Shown here in pieces: positions 1 to 6,338 of a stretch of 9,702 nt of DNA. How positions within the stretch are numbered: the stretch's first letter is position 1; each line of letters opens with the position of its first letter. The position numbers and the translations under genes were made by a program. The stretch comes from an uncultured Bacteroidales bacterium (GTDB taxonomy: Bacteria; Bacteroidota; Bacteroidia; Bacteroidales; UBA932). The notes beneath the pieces were generated by a model that saw nothing but the letters and a program-made list of their open reading frames with translations, was not told where the DNA came from and ran no database searches. Where the stretch lies: contig CALCEJ010000096.1 of NCBI GenBank assembly GCA_937900465.1, positions 1 through 9,702 on the forward strand. The letters run 5' to 3'.

Positions 1-45
1 AAGAGAGGGTGACTATCAGTCTCTCGACTTTTTAGTCGACCTCTT
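1..45. repeat. Nested inverted repeats, possible terminator or end of a dispersed repeat
   Basis: Three sets of complementary segments are visible. GACT (11-14) pairs with AGTC (18-21) around ATC. TCGACT (24-29) pairs with AGTCGA (34-39) around a TTTT loop. The first bases (AAGAG plus a G) can pair with CCTCTT (40-45) to enclose both hairpins, giving a possible three-arm fold. A weak T-rich stretch follows (42-50). It could terminate an upstream gene lying outside the window, or be the end of an intergenic repeat. The window starts inside it, so its true extent is unknown. Confidence 0.4.
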
Positions 46-70
46 ATTTATCGGAGCTCCCGCCTTGGTA

Positions 71-91
71 AAATTTTTGTTGCAAAAATTT
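71..91. promoter_or_regulatory. Candidate operator: 9+9 bp perfect inverted repeat
   Basis: AAATTTTTG (71-79) and CAAAAATTT (83-91) are perfect reverse complements separated by TTG. The right arm overlaps the TTTG -33 box (89-92) of the exporter promoter, where a dimeric repressor would block RNA polymerase. No regulator gene is present in the window, so the binding protein is unknown. The arms are AT-rich, so chance is not excluded, but nine matched pairs exactly at a promoter make an operator reasonable. Confidence 0.5.
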
Positions 92-119
92 GCAGAATCG
101 TAAAAGTGTTGTATCTTTG
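89..119 (+). promoter_or_regulatory. Bacteroidota-type promoter of the exporter operon
   Basis: The -33 element TTTG lies at 89-92 and the -7 element TATCTTTG at 112-119, separated by 19 bases. This matches the Bacteroidota consensus TTTG / TAnnTTTG without mismatch. Transcription would start a few bases after 119, giving a leader of about 20-25 bases before the ATG at 148. No strong Shine-Dalgarno sequence precedes that ATG, which is normal in this phylum. Confidence 0.8.
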
Positions 120-147
120 CAGTGTTATAGCACACTAATACAGTAAA

Positions 148-861
148 ATGCTTATAGAGCTTAAAGACATAAACAAGACCTACGACAACGGACAGCCGCT
201 TCACGTCCTTAAGGGAATCGACCTTTCAATAGGAGCGGGGGAGTTCGTGTCCATAATGGGTGCTTCGGGATCCGGGAAGTCAACACTCCTTAATATATTG
301 GGGATTCTGGACAATTACGATACGGGGACTTATTATCTTGACGGTAAACTTATCAAGGATCTGAGCGAGAAACAGGCTGCGGAGTACCGCAACCGGATGA
401 TCGGATTCGTATTCCAGAGTTTCAACCTGATAGGGTTCAAGACGGCCGTTGAGAATGTGGAGCTTCCGCTGTATTATCAGGGAGTCCCGAAGAAGAAGCG
501 TCACGAAATGGCGATGGAGTATCTGGAGAAGATGGGGCTGACCTCGTGGGCCTCGCATTTCCCTAACGAGATGTCCGGAGGACAGAGGCAGAGGGTCGCG
601 ATAGCCCGGGCGCTGATTACACATCCCCGCATTATCCTTGCGGACGAACCTACGGGCGCGCTCGATTCGAAGACCAGCGTCGAGGTAATGCAGCTTCTCA
701 AGCAGCTTAACAAGGAGGACGGAATAACGATTATCGTTGTGACTCACGAAGGCGGCGTCGCAAATGAGACAGACAAGATTATCCATATAAAGGACGGTAT
801 CATCGGGGAGATTGAAGAAAACTCCGCCCATACTGCATGGACCGGATTACAGGTGAAATAG
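148..861 (+). CDS. ABC exporter ATP-binding protein, MacB/LolD type
   Basis: This is the cytoplasmic ATPase of a MacB-like mechanotransmission exporter; it would drive the two FtsX-type permeases encoded just downstream. The 237 residues cover one complete nucleotide-binding domain: Walker A GASGSGKST at 38-46, Q-loop Gln90, ABC signature MSGGQ at 142-146, Walker B ILADEP at 163-168, D-loop ALD at 171-173, and switch His200. Length is typical of stand-alone LolD/MacB-type ATPases. The start is the first ATG after the promoter and gives the usual family N-terminus (IELKDINKTY). The stop is one base from the next ATG, so translation is probably coupled. Substrate cannot be inferred; lipoprotein release (LolD role) is less likely because the operon contains an adaptor and a TolC channel. 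Confidence 0.95.
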   Translation: MLIELKDINKTYDNGQPLHVLKGIDLSIGAGEFVSIMGASGSGKSTLLNILGILDNYDTGTYYLDGKLIKDLSEKQAAEYRNRMIGFVFQSFNLIGFKTAVENVELPLYYQGVPKKKRHEMAMEYLEKMGLTSWASHFPNEMSGGQRQRVAIARALITHPRIILADEPTGALDSKTSVEVMQLLKQLNKEDGITIIVVTHEGGVANETDKIIHIKDGIIGEIEENSAHTAWTGLQVK

Positions 862-862
862 A

Positions 863-2128
863 ATGCTTTCGGATATCATACAGGAAATAGGTTCAACGCT
901 TCGCAGCAACAAGCTCCGTACGGCCCTTACGGGCTTTGCGGTAAGCTGGGGCATATTCCTTCTGATATGCCTTCTCGGGGCGGGAAACGGCCTGATGAAT
1001 TCCTTCATGGGCAACGTGGACGAGTTTATTTCAAGGAATATAACGGTCGAGGGATGGTATACATCTGAGCCGTATGCCGGATATCAGGCGAACCGGCGTA
1101 TACAACTGGATGAGAAGGATGTGGCCCATACGACAGGGCCGGAGTGGGCAGATGTGATTACGGACGTGACCTATACGACGGAATCGCGGACGGATACGCT
1201 CCGCTATGGGCCTTATACCGTGAGCGGCTATACCTTCGGCGTCACGCCAGAGTATCTCCAGAAGCAGAAAACAAAAGTCGCGGCAGGAAGGGCCCTCAAC
1301 GAGGCCGATATCACCGGGCGCAGGAAGGTCGCTTTCATTTCGATGTCGCAGGCGAAGGAACTGATGCCTAAAGCGCCGGAAGAGCTGGTAGGCAAGTGGG
1401 TCGATGCTTCAGGAGTCGCATTTCTTGTCGTAGGAATCTATCCTACAGATGAAATGGACTGGAGAAGGTACGTTTACATCCCCTTCACAACATACAAGGG
1501 AATATACGATTCAAGCGACAAGATAGATTCCATCACGATAGAGGTCGATGGGCTCAGCACTCTCGACGAGTACAAGTCCTTCGAGAAATCCTACGGGGCG
1601 GCAATCCGTCGTCTTCACGAGATTTCGCCCACAGACGAGCGTGGAATATGGATCCGGAACGGCTACACGGACAATATCCAGATGAACCAGGCCCAGGTTA
1701 TTCTCAGGATAGCACTCTGGATACTTGGAATACTTACGCTGATAAGCGGTATCGTGGGAGTATCGAACATTATGCTGATCAGCGTCAAGGAGAGAACTCA
1801 CGAGTTCGGAATCCGTAAAGCCATTGGTGCAAAGCCGCGGAATATCCTCAGCCTTATCATCGCGGAAAGCATCACTATTACCGCTGCGTTCGGCTATTTA
1901 GGGATGCTCCTCGGGATGATCGCCTGCAAGGTAATGGACGTGACTGTGGGCGCAAAATCGGTGGACCTTGGATATGAGCAGATAAGGATGCTGGTGAATC
2001 CTACGGTGGACCTTTCGGTCGCCGTGGAAGCAACGCTCCTGCTTATCGTAGCCGGAACAATTGCCGGACTCGCTCCTGCGATGAAGGCAGCTAAAGTAAG
2101 ACCAATCGAAGCACTGAGGGTAGAATGA
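863..2128 (+). CDS. MacB/FtsX-family ABC exporter permease, first copy
   Basis: This inner-membrane subunit transmits ATP-driven motion to the periplasm. The 421 residues show the MacB layout: a cytoplasmic N-terminal segment, first membrane helix at about 22-43, a large periplasmic (MacB_PCD-like) domain at about 45-275, then three membrane helices near 282-306, 331-355 and 386-404 forming the FtsX domain. The loop after helix 2 carries the family motif ERTHEFGIRKAIGA (310-323), and the end reads APAMKAAKVRPIEALR, also typical. There is no fused ATPase; it is supplied by the preceding gene, the split form common in Bacteroidota. It starts one base after the ATPase stop and overlaps the next permease by four bases (ATGA), implying coupled translation. 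The two permeases probably form a heterodimer. Confidence 0.93.
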   Translation: MLSDIIQEIGSTLRSNKLRTALTGFAVSWGIFLLICLLGAGNGLMNSFMGNVDEFISRNITVEGWYTSEPYAGYQANRRIQLDEKDVAHTTGPEWADVITDVTYTTESRTDTLRYGPYTVSGYTFGVTPEYLQKQKTKVAAGRALNEADITGRRKVAFISMSQAKELMPKAPEELVGKWVDASGVAFLVVGIYPTDEMDWRRYVYIPFTTYKGIYDSSDKIDSITIEVDGLSTLDEYKSFEKSYGAAIRRLHEISPTDERGIWIRNGYTDNIQMNQAQVILRIALWILGILTLISGIVGVSNIMLISVKERTHEFGIRKAIGAKPRNILSLIIAESITITAAFGYLGMLLGMIACKVMDVTVGAKSVDLGYEQIRMLVNPTVDLSVAVEATLLLIVAGTIAGLAPAMKAAKVRPIEALRVE

Positions 2129-3375
2129 GATTCGACCGGGACACACTGAGGGAGATACTGGACAGTATCACCAGGAACAGGAGCCGTTCGATCCTGACAG
2201 GGTTCGGCGTATTCTGGGGCGTGTTTATGCTGATGCTCCTGGTGGGCGGCGGACAGGGCCTCAGGGAACTTCTCCAGAAGAATTTCGAGGGCTTTGCCCA
2301 GAATTCCTGCATAGTGTTTGCAAGCAGGACAACAAAGCCTTATATGGGATTTGAGAAGGGGCGCAGATGGGATCTTACCTACGGCGATGTCGAAAGACTG
2401 CAAAACATCGTTCCGGAACTTGAGACGGTTACCCCCAGCATCAGCCTCTGGGGACAGTCTGTCACACGTGATGAGCACACATACGCAAGGGCTGTTGTCA
2501 GGGGTGAGAGAGCTGATTACGAGATGATTGAAACACCATCCCTAATGTATGGCAGATTCCTCAATGATTCCGACGTTGCCCAGGAGAGAAAGGTCTGCTG
2601 CATAGGGAAGAACGTTTATATGAACCTGTTCCCGGAAGGGGGAGACCCCTGCGGAAAGAGGATTTGTATCGATGGCAGTTACTATACCGTCATCGGCGTC
2701 AACTGGAGGGAAAGCGGCGGAATCCAGATCAACGGCAGCGCGGCCGATATGGTCGTAATTCCGGTTTCCATCGCCAGCCGCGCATATAACCTCGGAAACG
2801 TGGTCCATATGGTTTGCTTTACCGCAAAGGAAGGCGTAACGATGAGCGACATAACCCCTCGCATCCGTGAGATTATCTCGAGGGCCCATTATATCGACCC
2901 CACTGATGAGCAGGCTTTGTTCCTTCTGAACACCCAGCTTATCTTCGGGCTCGTCGACAACCTGTTCCGTGGCCTCAACTTCCTGATATGGCTGATAGGT
3001 CTCGGGACGCTCCTCGCCGGAGCGATTGGGGTTTCGAATATTATGATGGTCTCCGTCAGGGAAAGGACTACGGAAATCGGAATCCGCCGTGCAATTGGAG
3101 CTACTCCTAACGTAATCCTGGGGCAGATTATCTCCGAGAGCATAGTCCTTACGCTTGCGGCGGGACTTCTGGGAATTGCCGTGAGCGTGGGGATCCTCGC
3201 CGGAGTCGAGCTTGCGATGACAAGGGACGGAATCCTCCGGGCAGCCTTCCAGGTCCCGTTCTGGACCGCAGTCGCAGCGGCTCTGCTGCTGACCGTACTG
3301 GGAGTCCTTGCCGGTCTTGCCCCTTCACTCAGGGCAATGAAAATCAAACCGGTGGATGCAATGAGAGATGAATAA
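2125..3375 (+). CDS. MacB/FtsX-family ABC exporter permease, second copy
   Basis: This is a second, diverged permease of the same fold (416 residues): membrane helix at about 23-43, periplasmic domain about 45-275, and three helices near 286-309, 336-362 and 379-398. It keeps the cytoplasmic-loop motif ERTTEIGIRRAIGA (313-326) and the C-terminal APSLRAMKIKPVDAMR. Similarity to the first permease is strongest in the FtsX helices and weak in the periplasmic domains, as expected for an old duplication giving a heterodimer with one ATPase type. The ATG overlaps the previous stop as ATGA. The periplasmic part has Cys158, Cys159, Cys176 and Cys181, which the first copy lacks; these could form disulphides, but that is inference. 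Confidence 0.93.
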   Translation: MRFDRDTLREILDSITRNRSRSILTGFGVFWGVFMLMLLVGGGQGLRELLQKNFEGFAQNSCIVFASRTTKPYMGFEKGRRWDLTYGDVERLQNIVPELETVTPSISLWGQSVTRDEHTYARAVVRGERADYEMIETPSLMYGRFLNDSDVAQERKVCCIGKNVYMNLFPEGGDPCGKRICIDGSYYTVIGVNWRESGGIQINGSAADMVVIPVSIASRAYNLGNVVHMVCFTAKEGVTMSDITPRIREIISRAHYIDPTDEQALFLLNTQLIFGLVDNLFRGLNFLIWLIGLGTLLAGAIGVSNIMMVSVRERTTEIGIRRAIGATPNVILGQIISESIVLTLAAGLLGIAVSVGILAGVELAMTRDGILRAAFQVPFWTAVAAALLLTVLGVLAGLAPSLRAMKIKPVDAMRDE

Positions 3376-3390
3376 TAAACAGTACAAGAT

Positions 3391-4488
3391 ATGAAAAAGC
3401 ACTTTGGCAAGTATTTGCTGATCACACTCATCACCCTTCTTTTCATAGGGACGTTCGTGTATCTTTTCAAGAGGTCTCAGCCCAAGACCGAGTCCTATTC
3501 CACCATGGAGGTAACACGGACAGACATAGTCCGCTCCACGGTCGTAACCGGGAAGATCCAGCCACGCGACGAGGTCAATGTCAAGCCCCAGATCAGCGGT
3601 ATCGTCGCTGAACTCTACAAGGAGGCCGGCCAGACGGTAAAAAAGGACGAGATAATCGCGAAGCTGAAGGTTATCCCGGATATGTCTTCGCTGTCTTCGG
3701 CCCAGAGCCGTGTCCGCCTTGCGGAGGTCAACCTTAAGCAGGCCCAGACCAACTACGACCGCGAGAAGGCGCTCTTCGACAAGTCGCTCGTCAGCGCTGA
3801 CGAGTACGAGAAAGTCCAGCAGGCGCTGGAGCAGGCCAGGGAGGAACTCTCATCCGCGAAGGAATCCCTCGAGATTGTCCGGGACGGCGTGTCATCCTCC
3901 AATGCCCAGGGCAGTTCCACCCTTATCCGGTCCACGATTTCCGGCCTTATACTCGACATCCCCGTGAAGGTAGGTAACTCCGTCACCCAGTCGAATACTT
4001 TCAACGACGGAACTACGATAGCTACCGTAGCGGATATGGACGATCTTATCTTCGACGGAAACATAGATGAGACGGAGGTGGGAAAACTCTCCGTGGGTAT
4101 GCCTGTGATCATTTCCGTAGGTGCCATCCAGGACCTCAAGTTCGATGCAAAACTGGAGTACATTTCCCCGAAGGCTACTGCAACTAACGGTGCGAACCAG
4201 TTCGAAATAAAGGCATCCGTCAAGGTTCCTTCGGATGTCACGATCCGTTCCGGGTACAGCGCCAATGCCAGCATCGTTCTCCAGAGTGCGGAGAATGTGC
4301 TCTCAATCCCTGAAGCTGCCCTTCAATTCGAAGGAGAAAAGACATACGTGTTCCTTGAGACCCCGGCAGGGTACGAACGCAGGGATGTGGTTACCGGCAT
4401 TTCCGACGGAATCAACATCGAAATCCGTGACGGGCTCTCGGAGGGGGACACACTTCGCGGAACCCTTATTTTCTCCACTAAAAAGTAG
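3391..4488 (+). CDS. Periplasmic adaptor (membrane-fusion protein), MacA/HlyD type
   Basis: The adaptor bridges the inner-membrane permeases and the TolC-like channel. The 365 residues contain an N-terminal membrane anchor (about 8-26, KYLLITLITLLFIG then TFVYLF) with no lipobox cysteine, a lipoyl/barrel-sandwich half starting near 56 (GKIQPRDEVNVKPQISG), an alpha-helical hairpin from about 100 to 165 rich in Gln, Glu and Ala, the second lipoyl half (STISGLILDI, 181-190), a beta-barrel domain from about 215, and a membrane-proximal domain to the end. Length and order match the MacA branch of the family. The hairpin is short, as in adaptors that meet the channel tip to tip. The gene starts 15 bases after the second permease stop and lies 6 bases before the TolC gene. 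Confidence 0.93.
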   Translation: MKKHFGKYLLITLITLLFIGTFVYLFKRSQPKTESYSTMEVTRTDIVRSTVVTGKIQPRDEVNVKPQISGIVAELYKEAGQTVKKDEIIAKLKVIPDMSSLSSAQSRVRLAEVNLKQAQTNYDREKALFDKSLVSADEYEKVQQALEQAREELSSAKESLEIVRDGVSSSNAQGSSTLIRSTISGLILDIPVKVGNSVTQSNTFNDGTTIATVADMDDLIFDGNIDETEVGKLSVGMPVIISVGAIQDLKFDAKLEYISPKATATNGANQFEIKASVKVPSDVTIRSGYSANASIVLQSAENVLSIPEAALQFEGEKTYVFLETPAGYERRDVVTGISDGINIEIRDGLSEGDTLRGTLIFSTKK

Positions 4489-4494
4489 GCGCCT

Positions 4495-5814
4495 ATGAAA
4501 GCATTGATGTTAGCGCTGGTCCTTATCCAGCAGGCTCCATTGGATTCAATCCCCGATTTCTCTCATCCGTGGGACCTTGGGGAGTGTATCGAATGGGCAA
4601 TGGACCATAACCTCAGCATAAAGTCGCAGGAAGCGGGGGTGTCCCAGAGTGAACTCAGCCTTAATACGGCCCGTAACGCGTGGCTCCCGAGCGTCAGCGC
4701 ATCGGCCTCGGAGAACCTGTCCTTCGGCCGCGGCCTCTCCGCAGACAATACGTACGTCCAGTCCAACACAACCTCGACGGCTTTCTCGATAGGGGCCGGG
4801 ATGAATCTTTTCGACGGGCTTGCGACTCCCGCCAGGATGGAGCTTTCGCGCCTGAACCTCGAGGCATCGATCTCGGAGCTTGACAGGGTCAAGGAAGATA
4901 TCAGCATTTCCGTAGCGAAGGCTTATGTCCAGGTCCTTTACGATTATGAGATCCTCGATGTTGCGAGACAGCAGATAGCGATAGATTCGGCCCAGGTCGA
5001 ACGTCTGGTGGCTATGGCCGCGATAGGGAAGGCCTCCGCCGCGGAGGTCTCCCAGCAGAAAGCCTCTTATGCCCAGAGCGTCGTGACTCTCACCCAGGCG
5101 GAGAACAACCTTGTCGCCGGTATGCTGGACCTGTGCCAGCTGCTGGAACTGCCGCTTGACGGCGCGTTCACCATTGTCCGGCCGGAGGTTGAGACCGGAG
5201 ACATCCTTCTCCCTTCGGTCGATGACATTTATGCCGATGCGGTCCTCGAGCGTCCTTCCGTAAAGGCGGAACAGTTCCGCCTCGAAGGCGCTGGGCAGCA
5301 GCTCCGTATCGCAAAAAGCGCTCTCTACCCGTCACTGTCGCTCTCGGGCGGAATAGGCACCAATTACTACTCGATGAAGGGCAGCAATACGGGCTTTTTC
5401 GACCAGCTTTCAAATAATTTCAGCCAGTACATAGGCCTGTCGCTGAATATTCCGATTTTCAGCAGATTCGAGATCCGGAACAGCATCCGGAGCGCGCAGC
5501 TGGACCGGGAGCGTCAGAGCCTCCAGCTCGAGACCGCAAGGAAATCCCTCTATAAGGAAATCCAGCAGGCTTGGAACAATGCCGCCGCCGCTGAGGCGAA
5601 ATACAAGGCATCAGAACTTGCCCATAGCGCCGCTGAGGATGCTTTCCTTCTGGTTGAGGCCAAGTACGAAAACGGCCGTGCAACCATCACCGAATTCAAT
5701 GAATCCCGTAACCAGCTCCTCAAGACCAGTTCGGACCTTGTCCAGGCTACTTATGAGTACGTCTTCCAGACAAGGATACTGTGTTTCTACAGGGGCGAAC
5801 CTCTTGCTCTATGA
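4495..5814 (+). CDS. TolC-family outer membrane efflux protein
   Basis: This is the outer-membrane channel that completes the tripartite exporter. The 439 residues show the two-repeat TolC organisation: a first helical/beta segment beginning DLGECIEWAMDHNLSIKS (27-44) with a beta region around 66-105, and a second repeat around 250-420 with its beta region at about 278-322 (YPSLSLSGGIG, later LSLNIPIF). The C-terminal repeat carries the usual YENGRATITEFNESRNQLL (391-409). The N-terminus is a short, cleavable-looking signal (hydrophobic 3-11) without a lipobox cysteine. Start ATG at 4495 follows the adaptor stop by 6 bases. The final codons overlap citX through ATGA at 5811-5814, so this last exporter gene is translationally linked to a citrate lyase maturation gene. 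Confidence 0.93.
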   Translation: MKALMLALVLIQQAPLDSIPDFSHPWDLGECIEWAMDHNLSIKSQEAGVSQSELSLNTARNAWLPSVSASASENLSFGRGLSADNTYVQSNTTSTAFSIGAGMNLFDGLATPARMELSRLNLEASISELDRVKEDISISVAKAYVQVLYDYEILDVARQQIAIDSAQVERLVAMAAIGKASAAEVSQQKASYAQSVVTLTQAENNLVAGMLDLCQLLELPLDGAFTIVRPEVETGDILLPSVDDIYADAVLERPSVKAEQFRLEGAGQQLRIAKSALYPSLSLSGGIGTNYYSMKGSNTGFFDQLSNNFSQYIGLSLNIPIFSRFEIRNSIRSAQLDRERQSLQLETARKSLYKEIQQAWNNAAAAEAKYKASELAHSAAEDAFLLVEAKYENGRATITEFNESRNQLLKTSSDLVQATYEYVFQTRILCFYRGEPLAL

Positions 5815-6338
5815 TGGTGACTCTTTCGCAAATACTCGGGAGCCGGGACCGGCGGGCCGCCCGCGAAAAGGAACTTCTCCGGCTTTTCCCAGGCTGCTCC
5901 CTTGTGTGTCTTACCGTAATTCCTCCGGGGTCTGAAAAGCGGAGCAAACTCAGCGTCGCTGTGGGCTCAGAGGGGGTCAGGGCCGTATCCGCCGCCTTCG
6001 GGGAGCATATCGTTTTCGCCGATACACAGGACCTTGAGACAGGATTCGAACATTATGCGGTCGTGGATATGGACCCTTTGGCCGCTAAGCGCAGGGCTAT
6101 AGCCGTGGAGGAGGAGCACCCTCTCGGAAGGCTTATGGACATAGACGTGATGGGAGAGGATGGAATCCCGCTGGAGCGCGCTTCCTCAGGCGCCCCGCCC
6201 CGCCGCTGCCTCATCTGCGACAAGCCCGCCCACGAGTGTATGCGCAGCCGCACCCACACTCCGGAGGAACTTCTTTCAGTTTGGAGGGAGACAGTAAGAT
6301 CCTGCCCCCTTACAGGAACAAGTCAAAATACTCCGTGA
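5811..6338 (+). CDS. citX: CitX, citrate lyase holo-acyl-carrier-protein synthase
   Basis: CitX transfers the triphosphoribosyl-dephospho-CoA prosthetic group to a serine of the citrate lyase gamma (acyl carrier) subunit, releasing pyrophosphate. From the ATG at 5811 it has 175 residues, near the family's usual 170-185. Family signatures are clear: SRDRRAARE (11-19), HPLGRLMDIDV (103-113), and PPRRCLICDKPAHECMRSR (129-147) with its conserved cysteine pairs. The frame is open back to a GTG at 5781, but the start at 5811, overlapping the TolC stop as ATGA (or ATG 5814), puts the SRD motif at the family position. No citD, citE or citF is nearby, so the CitX substrate must be encoded elsewhere. 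The 3' end overlaps the convergent peptidase gene by 29 bp. Co-transcription with an exporter is unexpected. Confidence 0.92.
   Translation: MMVTLSQILGSRDRRAAREKELLRLFPGCSLVCLTVIPPGSEKRSKLSVAVGSEGVRAVSAAFGEHIVFADTQDLETGFEHYAVVDMDPLAAKRRAIAVEEEHPLGRLMDIDVMGEDGIPLERASSGAPPRRCLICDKPAHECMRSRTHTPEELLSVWRETVRSCPLTGTSQNTP

Noticed and set aside
148..204. A minus-strand open frame covering 16-204
   Set aside because: It spans the promoter, the inverted repeat and the start of the ATPase gene, and its low-complexity translation has no family features.
863..3375. Reading the two permeases as a LolC/LolE lipoprotein-release complex
   Set aside because: The fold is shared, but the same operon encodes a membrane-fusion adaptor and a TolC channel, which fits a MacAB-TolC-type exporter and not lipoprotein sorting.
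5781..5810. Extending citX upstream to the GTG at 5781
   Set aside because: This would add ten residues overlapping TolC coding sequence with no family similarity. The ATG in the ATGA overlap gives the expected N-terminus.
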